From Nocardia tenerifensis NBRC 101015 (GTDB lineage: Bacteria > Actinomycetota > Actinomycetes > Mycobacteriales > Mycobacteriaceae), in assembly GCF_000308715.1 (NCBI RefSeq), contig NZ_BAGH01000614.1, positions 1-64,000 on the forward strand: a DNA stretch of 64,000 nucleotides, in the 5' to 3' direction. Numbering within the stretch: the first letter of the stretch is position 1; the number at the start of each line of letters is the position of its first letter. The position numbers were made by a program, and so were the translations under genes. Shown piece by piece: positions 8,292-18,923 of this stretch. The notes under the pieces are model-generated. The model was not told the DNA's origin and did no database searches. It saw only the letters and a program-made list of their open reading frames with translations.

Positions 8292-8454
8292 TCAATAGTG
8301 TGGGCCTTCTCGGACAGTAGGGCGTTCGTGTTCGGCTCGCGCGGATCGCATCGGTTGACGGGCGTGGCAATTCATCGGATGATTAGATGGAATCGCCGAT
8401 TGCTCAAGGGGTTTCAGCTATGACAGCCAGTGGTGGAGCGTGTGGAGAACTGGT

Positions 8455-8721
8455 ATGGGGTGGCTGGGTAGGTTAGCCGAGGTGCTGGGCGTCAAGGTCG
8501 GCGTCGCCGACGTGCCCGACGATCGCCTGCCGCAGGTGGTGCAGGCCGCGGAGCGATACGCGATCGAAGCGGAGGAGCGCTGGCGTGCGCTGCCGCTGGA
8601 CTTCAAGCTGTGGGACGAGGAGATCGAGGGGCGGGTTCGTGGGCGGCACCCGCGCCTGGTGAGCGATTCGTCGCCGTCGGTGGCCCGCGTCAGAGCACGG
8701 CGACGGCGCGGCCGGGGGTAA
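8455..8721 (+). CDS. Small hypothetical protein with basic C-terminus
   Basis: The frame encodes 88 residues from ATG 8455, with GGAG a few bases upstream. The body is an acidic helical segment (ADVPDDRLPQVVQAAERYAIEAEERW) and the C-terminus is strongly basic (ARVRARRRRGRG). Codon use is normal for the genome in the first two thirds. No family is recognised. Confidence 0.5.
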   Translation: MGWLGRLAEVLGVKVGVADVPDDRLPQVVQAAERYAIEAEERWRALPLDFKLWDEEIEGRVRGRHPRLVSDSSPSVARVRARRRRGRG

Positions 8722-8863
8722 TCGGCGGCAGGCCGAGCGTTCGCGCTGGGGGAGTATTTTAACCTTGGGGCTCAAGGCTTTTCGGTGTCCACCGCGTGGA
8801 TCGATACTCGTCGCCGATGTGCCCTCGCCGAATTCAGCGGTGGCGCTTGACCTTTCATGGCGG

Positions 8864-10096
8864 TCACGGGGTCGAGGTGCGCAGGGCGCGGCGAGCGGCG
8901 ATCGAACCGAAGGTTTCGCGGTCGGCGAGGAAGCCCTCCAGGGCGAAGGTCGCGGCACCCAGGCTCGCGGGATTGTGCGGCAGCGTCGAAAGTTGCAGTG
9001 TCACAGCGGCGAACGGGTCGGTCATCGCGTGGCGCGCGGCGACGCGACGGGTCACGTCCAGCAGCCGCGCGCCCAGATGGTCCGCGACGAGATCGCCGAA
9101 CACGATGGTTCTCGGGTTGAACAGATTCACCAGATTGGCCACGGTGACGCCCAGATAGTTGCCGGTCTTGTCGATGACCTCCAGGGCGACGGCGTCCCCC
9201 CGATCGGCGGCCGCGGCGATGGCCGCGATGGTGACCGCGTCGTCGGCGTCGATCAGCGGACTCGACGGCGCCAGCTCGCGCAGCGTGCGCACGATGCCGG
9301 GCGCGCCCACGTACGCCTCGACGCAACCCATTCGCCCGCAACGGCATTCGCGTCCGTCGAGCACCAGGTTGGTGTGCCCCCACTCGCCCGCGCTGTTGGT
9401 GACACCGCGGTAGAGCATGCCCTCGACCACCACGCCGATGCCGACGCCCGCGCGCAGCGTGACGACGATCAGGTCGTCCACGTCCCGGCCCGCGCCGAAC
9501 CACAGATGCGCCGCGGTACTGGCTTTCAACGGATTGTCCAGGTAGAGCGGGTAACTCAGCTGCTGTTCGAGCAGCTGCGCGAGCGGCACGTCGTGCCAGT
9601 GCCAGTACGGCGAGAACACCGAGACGCCGCCGACGGGCTCGACGAGGCCGGGCACGCTGAGCCCGACGCCGAGCACCTTGTCGGCGTCGGCGGCGGTCAG
9701 CTCGCCGATGCCGCGGGTGATCAGCGCGACGACGTCCGCGGGCTCGGTGGCCGCCGGGTCGACCGGGATCTCGACCGAGCGCTGCACCGTCATGGCCAGA
9801 TCGAACAGGTCGAAGTGGAGCGCGGTCTCGGCGATGTCGACGCCGACCAGCATGCCGCGCTCGGGATTGATCGCGAGCTGGGCGCGGGGCCGTCCGATGC
9901 CCGGCGCGTCGTAGCCGAGCTCGACGAGCACGCCGACGTCGAGCAGTTCGGAGATCATGTTGCCGACCGTCGCGAACGACAGGCCGGTCGCCCTGGCGAT
10001 CTCCTGCCTGCTGCTGTGGCCGACGGCGGCGTACACCGCCTGTAGTACGCCGAACCTGTTGCGGCGTCGGATGTCGCGCGCGGTCAGCTGATACAC
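8864..10096 (-). CDS. ROK-family transcriptional repressor of the adjacent sugar regulon
   Basis: Start chosen at GTG 10096, eight bases after GAGGAGG; product 410 residues. Longer upstream frames overlap the divergent gene and are discarded. An N-terminal winged helix (QEIARATGLSFATVGNMISELLDVGVL) precedes a ROK sugar-kinase-like domain with the zinc-binding cluster CRCGRMGCVEAYVG and the ROK motif GVGIGVVVEGMLYRGVTNSAGEWGH. Such proteins are NagC/Mlc/XylR-like repressors that sense a sugar or sugar phosphate. It is divergent from the ABC importer and galactonate catabolic genes, which strongly suggests it controls them. Confidence 0.88.
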   Translation of the reverse strand: MYQLTARDIRRRNRFGVLQAVYAAVGHSSRQEIARATGLSFATVGNMISELLDVGVLVELGYDAPGIGRPRAQLAINPERGMLVGVDIAETALHFDLFDLAMTVQRSVEIPVDPAATEPADVVALITRGIGELTAADADKVLGVGLSVPGLVEPVGGVSVFSPYWHWHDVPLAQLLEQQLSYPLYLDNPLKASTAAHLWFGAGRDVDDLIVVTLRAGVGIGVVVEGMLYRGVTNSAGEWGHTNLVLDGRECRCGRMGCVEAYVGAPGIVRTLRELAPSSPLIDADDAVTIAAIAAAADRGDAVALEVIDKTGNYLGVTVANLVNLFNPRTIVFGDLVADHLGARLLDVTRRVAARHAMTDPFAAVTLQLSTLPHNPASLGAATFALEGFLADRETFGSIAARRALRTSTP

Positions 10097-10150
10097 GGGT
10101 CGGGCCTCCTCGTCCGCTGGTGGTCGCAAACATACCCAACGACTTCGACC

Positions 10151-10188
10151 AACAGTATTTACAACAGTTATCGGAAGTCTTACTGTAA
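10151..10188. promoter_or_regulatory. Candidate ROK repressor operator
   Basis: The divergent intergenic region holds two direct copies of AACAGT(A/T) at 10151 and 10163 and an inverted copy TTACTGT at 10180-10186. This AT-rich cluster lies between the ROK gene and the importer, where a shared operator is expected. Assignment is by position only. Confidence 0.4.
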
Positions 10189-10238
10189 CCGGCGTCACTA
10201 CACGACGCGAGTGTGCGTCAGACCACCGAGGAGTGCCC

Positions 10239-11278
10239 ATGTCCTGGACCCATCGACGACGCTGGACCAGTGCCGTTCTGTGCGGAGTCTCGCTGGCCCT
10301 GGCCGCGACCGCCTGCTCGTCGGGCAAGGAGAGCGACACCGCCGCCAACGGCCCGCAGCACCAGACGGGCGCGATCAGCCTGGTGTACGCGCAGAAACAG
10401 GGCGACCAGGAGTACTTCATCGGTGAGGCCGAGGGTGCGAAGGCCAAGGCCAAGGAGCTCGGCGTCGATCTGAAGGTGGTGAACCTCGGCAACGACGCGA
10501 ACAAGGCGGTCACCGAGGTCAACAACGCGATCAACCAGAAGGCCACCGGGGTGATCGTCGTGGTACCCGATCCATCGGTGGGCCCGCAGGTCGCCCAGCT
10601 CACCAAGACCGGCGGCGTCGCCCTGCTCACCTCCGACGATCAGGTCTGCACCACCGGCCCGGATCCGGCGAAATGCGCCAAGGACCAACTGGTTCCGCGC
10701 GTCGGCTTCAGCGGCACGCAGATGGGCACCGAGGTCGGCCGCCGGGCCGGCGAGGACTTCAAGAAGGCGGGCTGGAAGCCGGAGGAGACCGCGATCGTCG
10801 ACGCCTGGAAACAGGATGTGACGGTCTGCACCGACCGGGTCCAGGCCAACAAGAAGGCATTCCGTGAGGCGGCGGGGGTGGACGTCAAGGTGATCGATGT
10901 CGGCACCGACAACACGCCCTCCGACGCGCAGAACAAGATCTCCGCGACCGTGGCGGGCAACCGATCGGTCAAGAACTGGATCGTCATGGGGTGCAACGAC
11001 GAGAACGTCAGCGGCGGCGTCGCCGCCATCCAGAACGCGGGCTACGCCGCCGACAATGTGCTCGGGGTCGGCCTCGGCGCCTACCTCGCCTGTAAGGAGT
11101 GGCGCGGCGGCAAGCCGACCGGGTTCAAGGCGGCGCTGTTCATCAACGGTAAGGACGTCGGCGCGCTCGCGGTGCAGACGATCTACGACTACCTGAAGAA
11201 CGGCAAGGCCATGCCCGCCGAGGCCTTCGCGCCGACCACGATGGTCGACTCCAGCACCTGGCAGCAGGCCGGCGTCCC

Positions 11279-11288
<10 letters not shown>
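10239..11288 (+). CDS. Sugar ABC transporter substrate-binding lipoprotein (arabinose-binding AraF type)
   Basis: Start at ATG 10239 behind GAGGAG (10228-10233); 349 residues. A signal peptide ends in the lipobox region LAATACSSG. The mature protein follows the AraF/RbsB type I fold: IVVVPDPSVGPQVAQLTKTGGVALLTSDDQ, then VPRVGFSGTQMGTEVGRRAGEDF and VMGCNDENVSGGVAAIQNAG. These segments resemble E. coli L-arabinose-binding protein more than ribose-binding protein. L-arabinose and D-galactose bind the same AraF-type pocket, which fits the downstream galactonate enzymes. It is the first gene of a long plus-strand operon. Confidence 0.87.
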
Positions 11289-12799
<1,511 letters not shown>

Positions 12800-12803
<4 letters not shown>

Positions 12804-13855
12804 GCGAGCAACAACTCGAACTACAGCCGGTGGCGGTCCCCGCCGCCGCCCCGCCGCGCGCCCGCTACACGGCCGCGCTCACCCCGCGTCGCATACTGCA
12901 CGCGATCGGCCCCGGAAATCTCAGCCTGATCGGCGCGCTCGCGGTGATCGTGGCGATCTTCGGCTCGCTCAACGACGGCTACCTCGATCCGGCGAACCTG
13001 GCCGGAATCGGCGATGCCGTCACGGTATTCGGCTTGCTGGCCGTCGTGCAGACCGTGGTGATCATCTGCGGCGCGCTCGACATCTCGGTCGGCTCGCAGG
13101 CCGGCGTCGCCTCGGTGATCAGCGCGATGGCGTTCACCGCGGCCTCCGGCAACGCCCTGCTCGGCATCCTCGCCGCGGTGGGCGTCGGGCTGGTGCTCGG
13201 CGTGGTGAACGGGCTGATCATCGTGTACGGCCGGGTGAACCCGGTGATCGCGACGCTGGCCACGCTGGCCGCGTACAAGGGCCTGGCGCAATTGATCTCG
13301 GGCGGCAAGGCTCAGGGGTTCGTGCTGGACAACGACCTGTTCATCTTCCTGGCGCGCGGCAAGATCATCGGGCTGCCGGTGCCGGTGATCATCCTCGCGG
13401 TGGTCGCGCTGGCCGTGCACGTGCTGCTGAAGTACACCGACATCGGCCGCAACATCTATGCGATCGGCGGAAACGACACGGCGGCAAGGCTTTCCGGCAT
13501 CAATATCAACAAGTATCTGATCGCCGTGTTCGTTCTCGCGGGTCTGGTGGCGGCGATCGCGGGCGTCATCCTGACCGCGCGGACCGGATCGGGCCAGCCG
13601 GTGTCGGGTAGCGAGGGGCTCGAGCTGAAGGCGATCACCGCGGCGGCGCTCGGCGGGTGCGCGCTCAAGGGCGGCAAGGGCACGGTCGGCGGCACGCTGC
13701 TGGCGGTGGTGCTGCTCGGCGCGCTGGACAACGGGCTGAATGTCGTTGGTGTCAATACGTTTTGGCAGAACGTCGCGCAGGGGTCGCTGTTGGTCGCGGC
13801 CGTGGTGATCCAGCAGCGACGCAGCGGGGAGCGGGCGGTCGGGTTGCCGACCTAG
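12800..13855 (+). CDS. Sugar ABC transporter permease (AraH/RbsC family)
   Basis: The 351-residue membrane protein overlaps the ATPase gene by ATGA (12800-12803). It has about ten hydrophobic helices and the RbsC-family signatures GALDISVGSQAG and AIGGNDTAARLSGIN, and ends with GGKGTVGGTLLAVVLLGALDNGLNVVGVN. A polar, Pro/Ala-rich 40-residue N-terminus precedes the first helix. It forms the translocation channel with the ATPase encoded just upstream. Confidence 0.9.
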
Positions 13856-13988
13856 TGGTGTACAGCCGCACATCCGGTGACATCCGCACGCGTGTCAGTG
13901 CGAGTCGGTGTGCGGGAAATCAGGACAGGTGCGGGTTCCGATCGACACACGTCGCTCGGCCTCGCCCACCGGCAGTCAGGAGCGAACC

Positions 13989-14894
13989 ATGATCACGATG
14001 CGCGCGCGTCCGTGCGCCCCGCCGCCGGGTCGGCTGTGTGAGAGTCCGGTGTGGGACAGCCGATCCGACGAGCTGGTGTGGGTGGACATCCGCGGTGGAC
14101 ACATCCATCGGGCGGCACTCGACCCGGCGGCACCCGACCTCGTCCCTCGGTCGACGCTCAGCCTGCCGCCGCCGGTCAGCGCGGTCGTGCCCTGCGCGTC
14201 CGGCGGACTGGTGGCGACAGCGGGGGACACCTGCTACCGCGTCGACGACGACGGCAACGCCACCCGGATCGCCTCGATACCGTTGCCGGAGGACGGGATT
14301 CGGCGGCGGCTCAACGATGCGAAGGCCGATCCGCACGGACGCCTGTTCGCGGGCACCATGTCCGAGGACGGCGTCCAGGGCAGTGCCGCGCTCTACCGGC
14401 TCGACCCCGACGGCGCGCTGAACACCGTGCGCACCGGGGTCACCATCTCCAACGGACTCGACTGGAGCCCCGACGGCACCGTCCTCTACTACGCGGACAG
14501 CCCGACCAAGACGGTCGAGGCCGTCGAGTACGACATCGCCACCGGTGCGCTCGGCGAGAGCCGGCCGTTCGCGCGGTTCGACGACGGCGAGCCCGACGGG
14601 CTGACCGTCGACGGCGAGGGCTGGGTGTGGGTGGCGGTCTGGGGCGCCGGGCAGGTGCACGCCTTCGACCCCACCGGCCGGCGGCGCGCGATCATCGAGG
14701 TCGGCCCGTCGCAGGCCTCCAGCTGTGTGTTCGCCGGGCCGGACCTGGACGTCCTGGTGATCACCACGGCCGGGGAGGGACAGGCCGCGGACGAGCCCGA
14801 TGCCGGCCGCCTCTTCGCCTGTATTCCGGGGGCGATCGGTCTGCCCGGAACCTCTTACGCCGACTCGGGATTGGTGCGCAGCGATGGCCGATAA
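13989..14894 (+). CDS. SMP-30/gluconolactonase-family sugar lactonase
   Basis: Start at ATG 13989 with AGGAG upstream; 301 residues. It is a six-bladed propeller of the SMP-30/regucalcin type. Visible metal-ligand and active-site segments are CESPVWDSRSDELVWVDIRGG (Glu near the N-terminus), RLNDAKADPHGRLFAGTM, TISNGLDWSPDGTVLYYADS and FDDGEPDGLTVDGEGWVWVA, containing the Asn and Asp ligands. In this operon it should open galactono-1,4-lactone (or arabinonolactone) to the aldonate. Its stop overlaps the aldolase start by 11 bp. Confidence 0.88.
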   Translation: MITMRARPCAPPPGRLCESPVWDSRSDELVWVDIRGGHIHRAALDPAAPDLVPRSTLSLPPPVSAVVPCASGGLVATAGDTCYRVDDDGNATRIASIPLPEDGIRRRLNDAKADPHGRLFAGTMSEDGVQGSAALYRLDPDGALNTVRTGVTISNGLDWSPDGTVLYYADSPTKTVEAVEYDIATGALGESRPFARFDDGEPDGLTVDGEGWVWVAVWGAGQVHAFDPTGRRRAIIEVGPSQASSCVFAGPDLDVLVITTAGEGQAADEPDAGRLFACIPGAIGLPGTSYADSGLVRSDGR

Positions 14895-15495
14895 TCTGTT
14901 GGAGCTGGACACGCCGGTCATCGCGATCCTGCGTGCGCCCACCGCGGCGCGGTTCGCGGAGGTCACCGCGGTACTGCAAGAATCCGGCATCACCGCGGTC
15001 GAGTTCACGCTCACCTCCGAGGGCGCCCTGGACGCCCTGCGCGACTGCGCCGACTTCGCGTACCCCATCGGCGTCGGCACCGTCCGCACCGCCGAGGACG
15101 CGAACCGCGCGGTGGACGCGGGCGCCGCCTACCTGATCACCCCTGTCGTCAGCGACGAGGTCATCCACGAGGGCTATCGACTGAGCATCCCGGTCATCTC
15201 CGGCGCGTTCACCCCCACGGAGATCCACCGCGCCTGGGTGGCGGGCAGCACGATGATCAAGGTCTTCCCCGCCTCGCTCGGCGGCCCCGACTACCTCCGC
15301 GCCCTCCGAGCCCCGCTCCCCGACATCCCCCTGGTGCCGACCGGCGGTGTAACCCACGACGCCGCCAAGGCCTACTTGGACGCAGGCGCCACCGCCCTGG
15401 GCATCGGCTCACCCCTCATCGGCGACGCCTGCACCGGCGGCGACCTCAACGCCCTACGCGATCGAGCCCTGGCCCTCCGCGAGGAACTGAAGTGA
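14884..15495 (+). CDS. dgoA: 2-keto-3-deoxy-6-phosphogalactonate/gluconate aldolase (KDPG aldolase family)
   Basis: Class I aldolase of 203 residues. The Schiff-base lysine is in STMIKVFPASLGGPDYLRAL; the catalytic Glu region is TAVEFTLTSEGALDAL, and the phosphate loop is PLVPTGGVTHDAA. It would split 2-keto-3-deoxy-6-phosphogalactonate to pyruvate and glyceraldehyde-3-phosphate. The neighbouring kinase and DgoD point to the galactonate rather than the gluconate isomer, but the fold alone does not separate them. Confidence 0.85.
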   Translation: MADNLLELDTPVIAILRAPTAARFAEVTAVLQESGITAVEFTLTSEGALDALRDCADFAYPIGVGTVRTAEDANRAVDAGAAYLITPVVSDEVIHEGYRLSIPVISGAFTPTEIHRAWVAGSTMIKVFPASLGGPDYLRALRAPLPDIPLVPTGGVTHDAAKAYLDAGATALGIGSPLIGDACTGGDLNALRDRALALREELK

Positions 15496-15574
15496 CCGCG
15501 TGTGGGCGAATGGCCAACGGGCACAACACGGCTCCCCGAGATGACTCTCAGTGGACCGGGCGGGACGGATTGTC

Positions 15575-16519
15575 ATGAGGGGCAAGCTGGTAACGCTCGG
15601 GGAGGCCATGGGGGTCGTCGCGGCGACGGAACCCGGGCCGCTGGCGCCGGGGGCGGCGATGCGGATGGACTTCGCGGGGGCGGAGGCGACCGTCGCCATC
15701 GGGGTGAGCCGGTTGGGGCACGAGAGTGCGTGGGTGGGCAGTGTCGGTGCGGACGCGGTCGGCACGATGGTGCTGGATCGGCTGCGGGCCGAACGGGTGG
15801 ACGTGTCCCGCTGCCGGATCGATCCGGAGCTGCCGAGCGGGCTGATGATCCGGGAACGGCGCACGGCCGACCGGATTCGGGTGACGTATTACCGTGCGGG
15901 ACTTGCCGGTTCGCGCCTGTCGGTAGGTGAGGTCGATCCGGAGCAGATCGCTGAGGCGAGCGTTCTGCACCTCACCGGCATCACCCCGGCGCTGAGCGCG
16001 ACCGCCCGCGACGCCGTGCACGCCGCGCTGGACGCGGCGGTCGACGCGGGCGTCACCGTGTCGCTGGACCTCAACTACCGCAGCGCCCTGTGGCCCCGCG
16101 CGGCCGCCGCCGCGGAGCTGGCGAAACTCGTGTCGCGATCCGACATCGTCTTCGCCGGACCCGACGAGGCGGCGCTGCTGGTGCCCACCGCGAGCCCGGC
16201 CGCCATGGCCGAATCCCTTGCGGCACTTGGCCCGTCGCAGGTCGTGCTGAAGCTCGGCGCCGAGGGAGCGCTCGCCCTGTACCGCGGCCGCATGCTCAGG
16301 CAACCGGCGTTGCCGGTGACCATGGTCGACCCGGTGGGCGCCGGGGACGCGTTCGTCGCGGGCTACCTCGCGGGCGTCCTCGACGGCGGCTCGGTCCGGC
16401 ACCGCCTGCGACAGGCCGCCACCTGCGGCGCGTTCGCGGTATCCGTGCCGGGCGACTGGGCGGGCCTGCCGTTCCGGCACGAGCTGGAGCTGCTCGCGGG
16501 CACGGACATTCAACGATGA
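15575..16519 (+). CDS. PfkB-family 2-keto-3-deoxy-sugar-acid kinase
   Basis: The ATG at 15575 (MRGKLVTLGEAMG; 314 residues) is the better start; a GTG at 15551 is in frame but lengthens the N-terminus beyond the family. PfkB signatures are seen near the C-terminus (DPVGAGDAFVAGYLAG, the anion-hole and catalytic Asp) and near the N-terminus (GAEATVAIGVSRLGHESAWVGSVGAD). It should phosphorylate 2-keto-3-deoxygalactonate. E. coli uses an unrelated kinase (DgoK) for this step, so this is a non-orthologous replacement. It overlaps the next gene by ATGA. Confidence 0.85.
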   Translation: MRGKLVTLGEAMGVVAATEPGPLAPGAAMRMDFAGAEATVAIGVSRLGHESAWVGSVGADAVGTMVLDRLRAERVDVSRCRIDPELPSGLMIRERRTADRIRVTYYRAGLAGSRLSVGEVDPEQIAEASVLHLTGITPALSATARDAVHAALDAAVDAGVTVSLDLNYRSALWPRAAAAAELAKLVSRSDIVFAGPDEAALLVPTASPAAMAESLAALGPSQVVLKLGAEGALALYRGRMLRQPALPVTMVDPVGAGDAFVAGYLAGVLDGGSVRHRLRQAATCGAFAVSVPGDWAGLPFRHELELLAGTDIQR

Positions 16520-17286
16520 AGGGAAGCGCAGTGAGTCGTCTGGCAGATCGAGTCGTCGTAGTCACCGGCGCGGCGTCGGGCATCGGCGCCGCGACGGCAA
16601 GGCGCCTCGCCGCCGAGGGAGCCTCGGTCGTCATCGCCGACATCGCCGAGACCGGCGGCGAAGAGGTCGCCGCGAAGATCCGCGCGGCCGGGCACCGCGC
16701 CGAGTTCGTTCGGTGCGACGTCTCGCGCGAGGAGTCCTGGGAACACCTGCGCGACCGGGTCAACGACCTGTTCGGCCCCCTGGACGCGTTGTGCAGCAAC
16801 GCCTCCCGGCAAGCCACCATCCCCGCGCACGAGCTGACCCGCCCGCAGTGGGACGAGGGCTTGGCGATCAACCTGACTCCGCTGTTCCTCGGCGTGCGCA
16901 CCTTCATCGATGACCTGCGCGCCCGCGCCGGCAACGTGGTCGCCATCTCCAGCGTGCACGCGCAGTTCGGCCTGCCCGGCTACCCGGTCTACGCCGCGGC
17001 CAAGGGCGGATTGACCGCGCTCGTACGGCAACTCGCCGTGGAGTACGGCGCGGCCCGCGTGCGGTTCAACGCCATCCTGCCGGGCCCCGTCCTCACCCCG
17101 GTCTGGGACGACGTCGACGAGGAGGGCAGGCGACTGTCCGCGCGGGCCACCGCCCTGAACCGATTGGGCGCACCGGAGGAGGTCGCCGCAGCGGTCGCCT
17201 TCCTCGCCTCCGACGACGCCTCGTTCATCACCGGAGCCAACCTCGTCGTCGACGGCGGCTGGAGCGTACGAAAGGAGTCCCGGTGA
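16516..17286 (+). CDS. SDR-family sugar dehydrogenase (probable galactose 1-dehydrogenase role)
   Basis: Classical short-chain dehydrogenase of 256 residues with the cofactor motif TGAASGIGAATARRL, an acidic residue after strand 2 (VVIADIAETGG) favouring NAD, and the catalytic Ser, Tyr and Lys in VAISSVHAQFGLPGYPVYAAAKGG. The C-terminus is the usual VVDGGWSVRKE. Start taken at ATG 16516, which overlaps the kinase stop; GTG 16531 with AAGGGAAG upstream is an equally plausible start. Gene context suggests oxidation of the imported aldose to its lactone, but the substrate is an inference. Confidence 0.82.
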   Translation: MKGSAVSRLADRVVVVTGAASGIGAATARRLAAEGASVVIADIAETGGEEVAAKIRAAGHRAEFVRCDVSREESWEHLRDRVNDLFGPLDALCSNASRQATIPAHELTRPQWDEGLAINLTPLFLGVRTFIDDLRARAGNVVAISSVHAQFGLPGYPVYAAAKGGLTALVRQLAVEYGAARVRFNAILPGPVLTPVWDDVDEEGRRLSARATALNRLGAPEEVAAAVAFLASDDASFITGANLVVDGGWSVRKESR

Positions 17287-18428
17287 AGATCACCGCCCTG
17301 ACCACCTACCTGGTCGCGCCGCGCTGGTGCTTCCTGCGCGTCGACACCGACGAGGGCATCACCGGCTGGGGTGAGCCGGTGATCGAGGGCCGCGCGCACA
17401 CCGTCGCCGCCGCCGTCGGCGAACTAGCCGACTACCTAGTCGGCAAGGATCCGATGAGCATCGAGGCGCACTGGCAGGCGCTCACCAAGGGCGGCTTCTA
17501 TCGAGGCGGGCCGATACTATCGAGCGCGGTCGCCGGCATCGACCAGGCGCTCTGGGACATCACCGGCAAGGCCCTCGGCGTCCCGGTGTGGCAGCTGCTT
17601 GGCGGCGCGGTCCGCGATCGGGTCCGGGTGTACAGCTGGATCGGCGGCGATAGGCCCGACGACGTGGCACGGGCCGCGCTCGAGCGAAAACAGCAGGGCT
17701 TCACCGCGATCAAGATGAACGGCTCCGCCGAGCTCGAGGCCATCGACACGCCACGCGCCACCACCGGCATCGTCGACCGCGTCGCCGCCGTGCGCGAGGC
17801 CACCGGCGACGACTTCGACATCGCGGTCGACTTCCACGGCCGCCTGTCCGTCGCGATGGCGCGGCGGGTGCTGCCGCTGCTCGAGCCGTACCTGCCGTTC
17901 TTCGTCGAGGAACCGCTGGTGCCCGAGGTGAGCGACCGGATCGGCGAGATCACCGGCGCGACGAGCATTCCCATCGCGACCGGCGAACGGCTCTACTCCC
18001 GCTGGGACTTTCGCACGGTGCTCGACCAGGGTGTCGCGGTCGTCCAGCCGGATCTCTCGCACGCGGGCGGCATCTCCGAGGTTCGCCGGATCGCCGCGCT
18101 CGCCGAAAGCCGGGACGTGGCCCTCGCGCCGCACTGTCCGCTCGGCCCGATCGCCCTGGCCGCCAGCCTGCAGGTCGGCTTCGCCACCCCCAACCTGCTC
18201 ATCCAGGAACAGAGCCTCGGCATCCACTACAACACCGGCTCCGACCTCCTCGACTACCTCGTCGACCCCGGCGTCTTCGCTTACCGCGACGGTTACGTCG
18301 ACCTGCCGCACGCGCCGGGCCTCGGCATCGAGATCGACGAGAAGGCGGTGGCGCGCGCCGCCGAACTGGGGCACCGATGGCGCAACCCGATCTGGCACCG
18401 CGCGGACGGATCGTTCGCCGAATGGTGA
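17283..18428 (+). CDS. dgoD: D-galactonate dehydratase (enolase superfamily)
   Basis: The 381-residue product is recognisably E. coli DgoD-like along its whole length: MKITALTTYLVAPRW at the start, WGEPVIEGRAHTVAAAVGEL, GGFYRGGPILSSAVAGIDQALWDI, VAVDFHGRLSVAMARRVLPL, VEEPLVPE, GERLYSRWDFRTVL, QPDLSHAGGISEVRRIAALAE, APHCPLGPIALAASLQVGFA, and the closing WRNPIWHRADGSFAEW. The enolase-superfamily metal ligands (D, E, E) and the His catalytic bases are all in place. It starts with GTG behind AAAGGAG and overlaps the SDR stop. It dehydrates galactonate to 2-keto-3-deoxygalactonate. Confidence 0.95.
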   Translation: MKITALTTYLVAPRWCFLRVDTDEGITGWGEPVIEGRAHTVAAAVGELADYLVGKDPMSIEAHWQALTKGGFYRGGPILSSAVAGIDQALWDITGKALGVPVWQLLGGAVRDRVRVYSWIGGDRPDDVARAALERKQQGFTAIKMNGSAELEAIDTPRATTGIVDRVAAVREATGDDFDIAVDFHGRLSVAMARRVLPLLEPYLPFFVEEPLVPEVSDRIGEITGATSIPIATGERLYSRWDFRTVLDQGVAVVQPDLSHAGGISEVRRIAALAESRDVALAPHCPLGPIALAASLQVGFATPNLLIQEQSLGIHYNTGSDLLDYLVDPGVFAYRDGYVDLPHAPGLGIEIDEKAVARAAELGHRWRNPIWHRADGSFAEW

Positions 18429-18477
18429 ATCACATTGCGAGCGGGCAGATCCCGCAGCTACGCCGAAGGAGATTGCC

Positions 18478-18693
18478 GTGGTCGCACACATCCTGATTTC
18501 CGCCCTCCGACTCGCCGCACCGGAACCGGTGCGGACGGACGGACCCGACGCTAGCGCTGTCGAACGCGCCCCGAGCGCGGGTGAGACGGTCGGTCATGAC
18601 GCGCGCGTCGAACGTACAGTGGTCGACAGGCGTGCGACTCCGGCCGCGCCGCCACCGGGTGAGAGCCTCCACACGGTGCGGCAGGTCGAGTGA
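18478..18693 (+). CDS. Possible small protein at the end of the galactonate operon
   Basis: A 71-codon frame begins at GTG 18478, seven bases after an excellent GAAGGAG (18465-18471), and has genome-typical third-position GC. The product (VAHILISALRLAAPEPVRTDGPD...) has a short hydrophobic N-terminus and a polar tail; no family is recognised. It follows dgoD by 49 bp. The ribosome site is the main support. Confidence 0.4.
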   Translation: MVAHILISALRLAAPEPVRTDGPDASAVERAPSAGETVGHDARVERTVVDRRATPAAPPPGESLHTVRQVE

Positions 18694-18923
18694 GCCAGCT
18701 CACTATTCGATCTTGTTTACTCGCGAAAACGCGTTTGAACAGCGGTTTCGCCTCAGTTTAGACCCCGCTCAACCGAAAAATCCGGTGAATCTTGTCGGTA
18801 CCGAACGGTTTACTGGTGCACACGCGATGAGTTCGAGCTTCCGAGTCCGTCTCAATCACTGTGGCACCGGGAACCCGGAGCCCCGCACATCACCATCGAA
18901 CGTCTGAGCCCGGAGGTAACCCG

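Noticed and set aside
13856..13988. Long-range inverted repeat CCGCACA/TGTGCGG after the permease
   Set aside because: The arms are only 7 bp and 36 bp apart; too weak to call a terminator or riboswitch.
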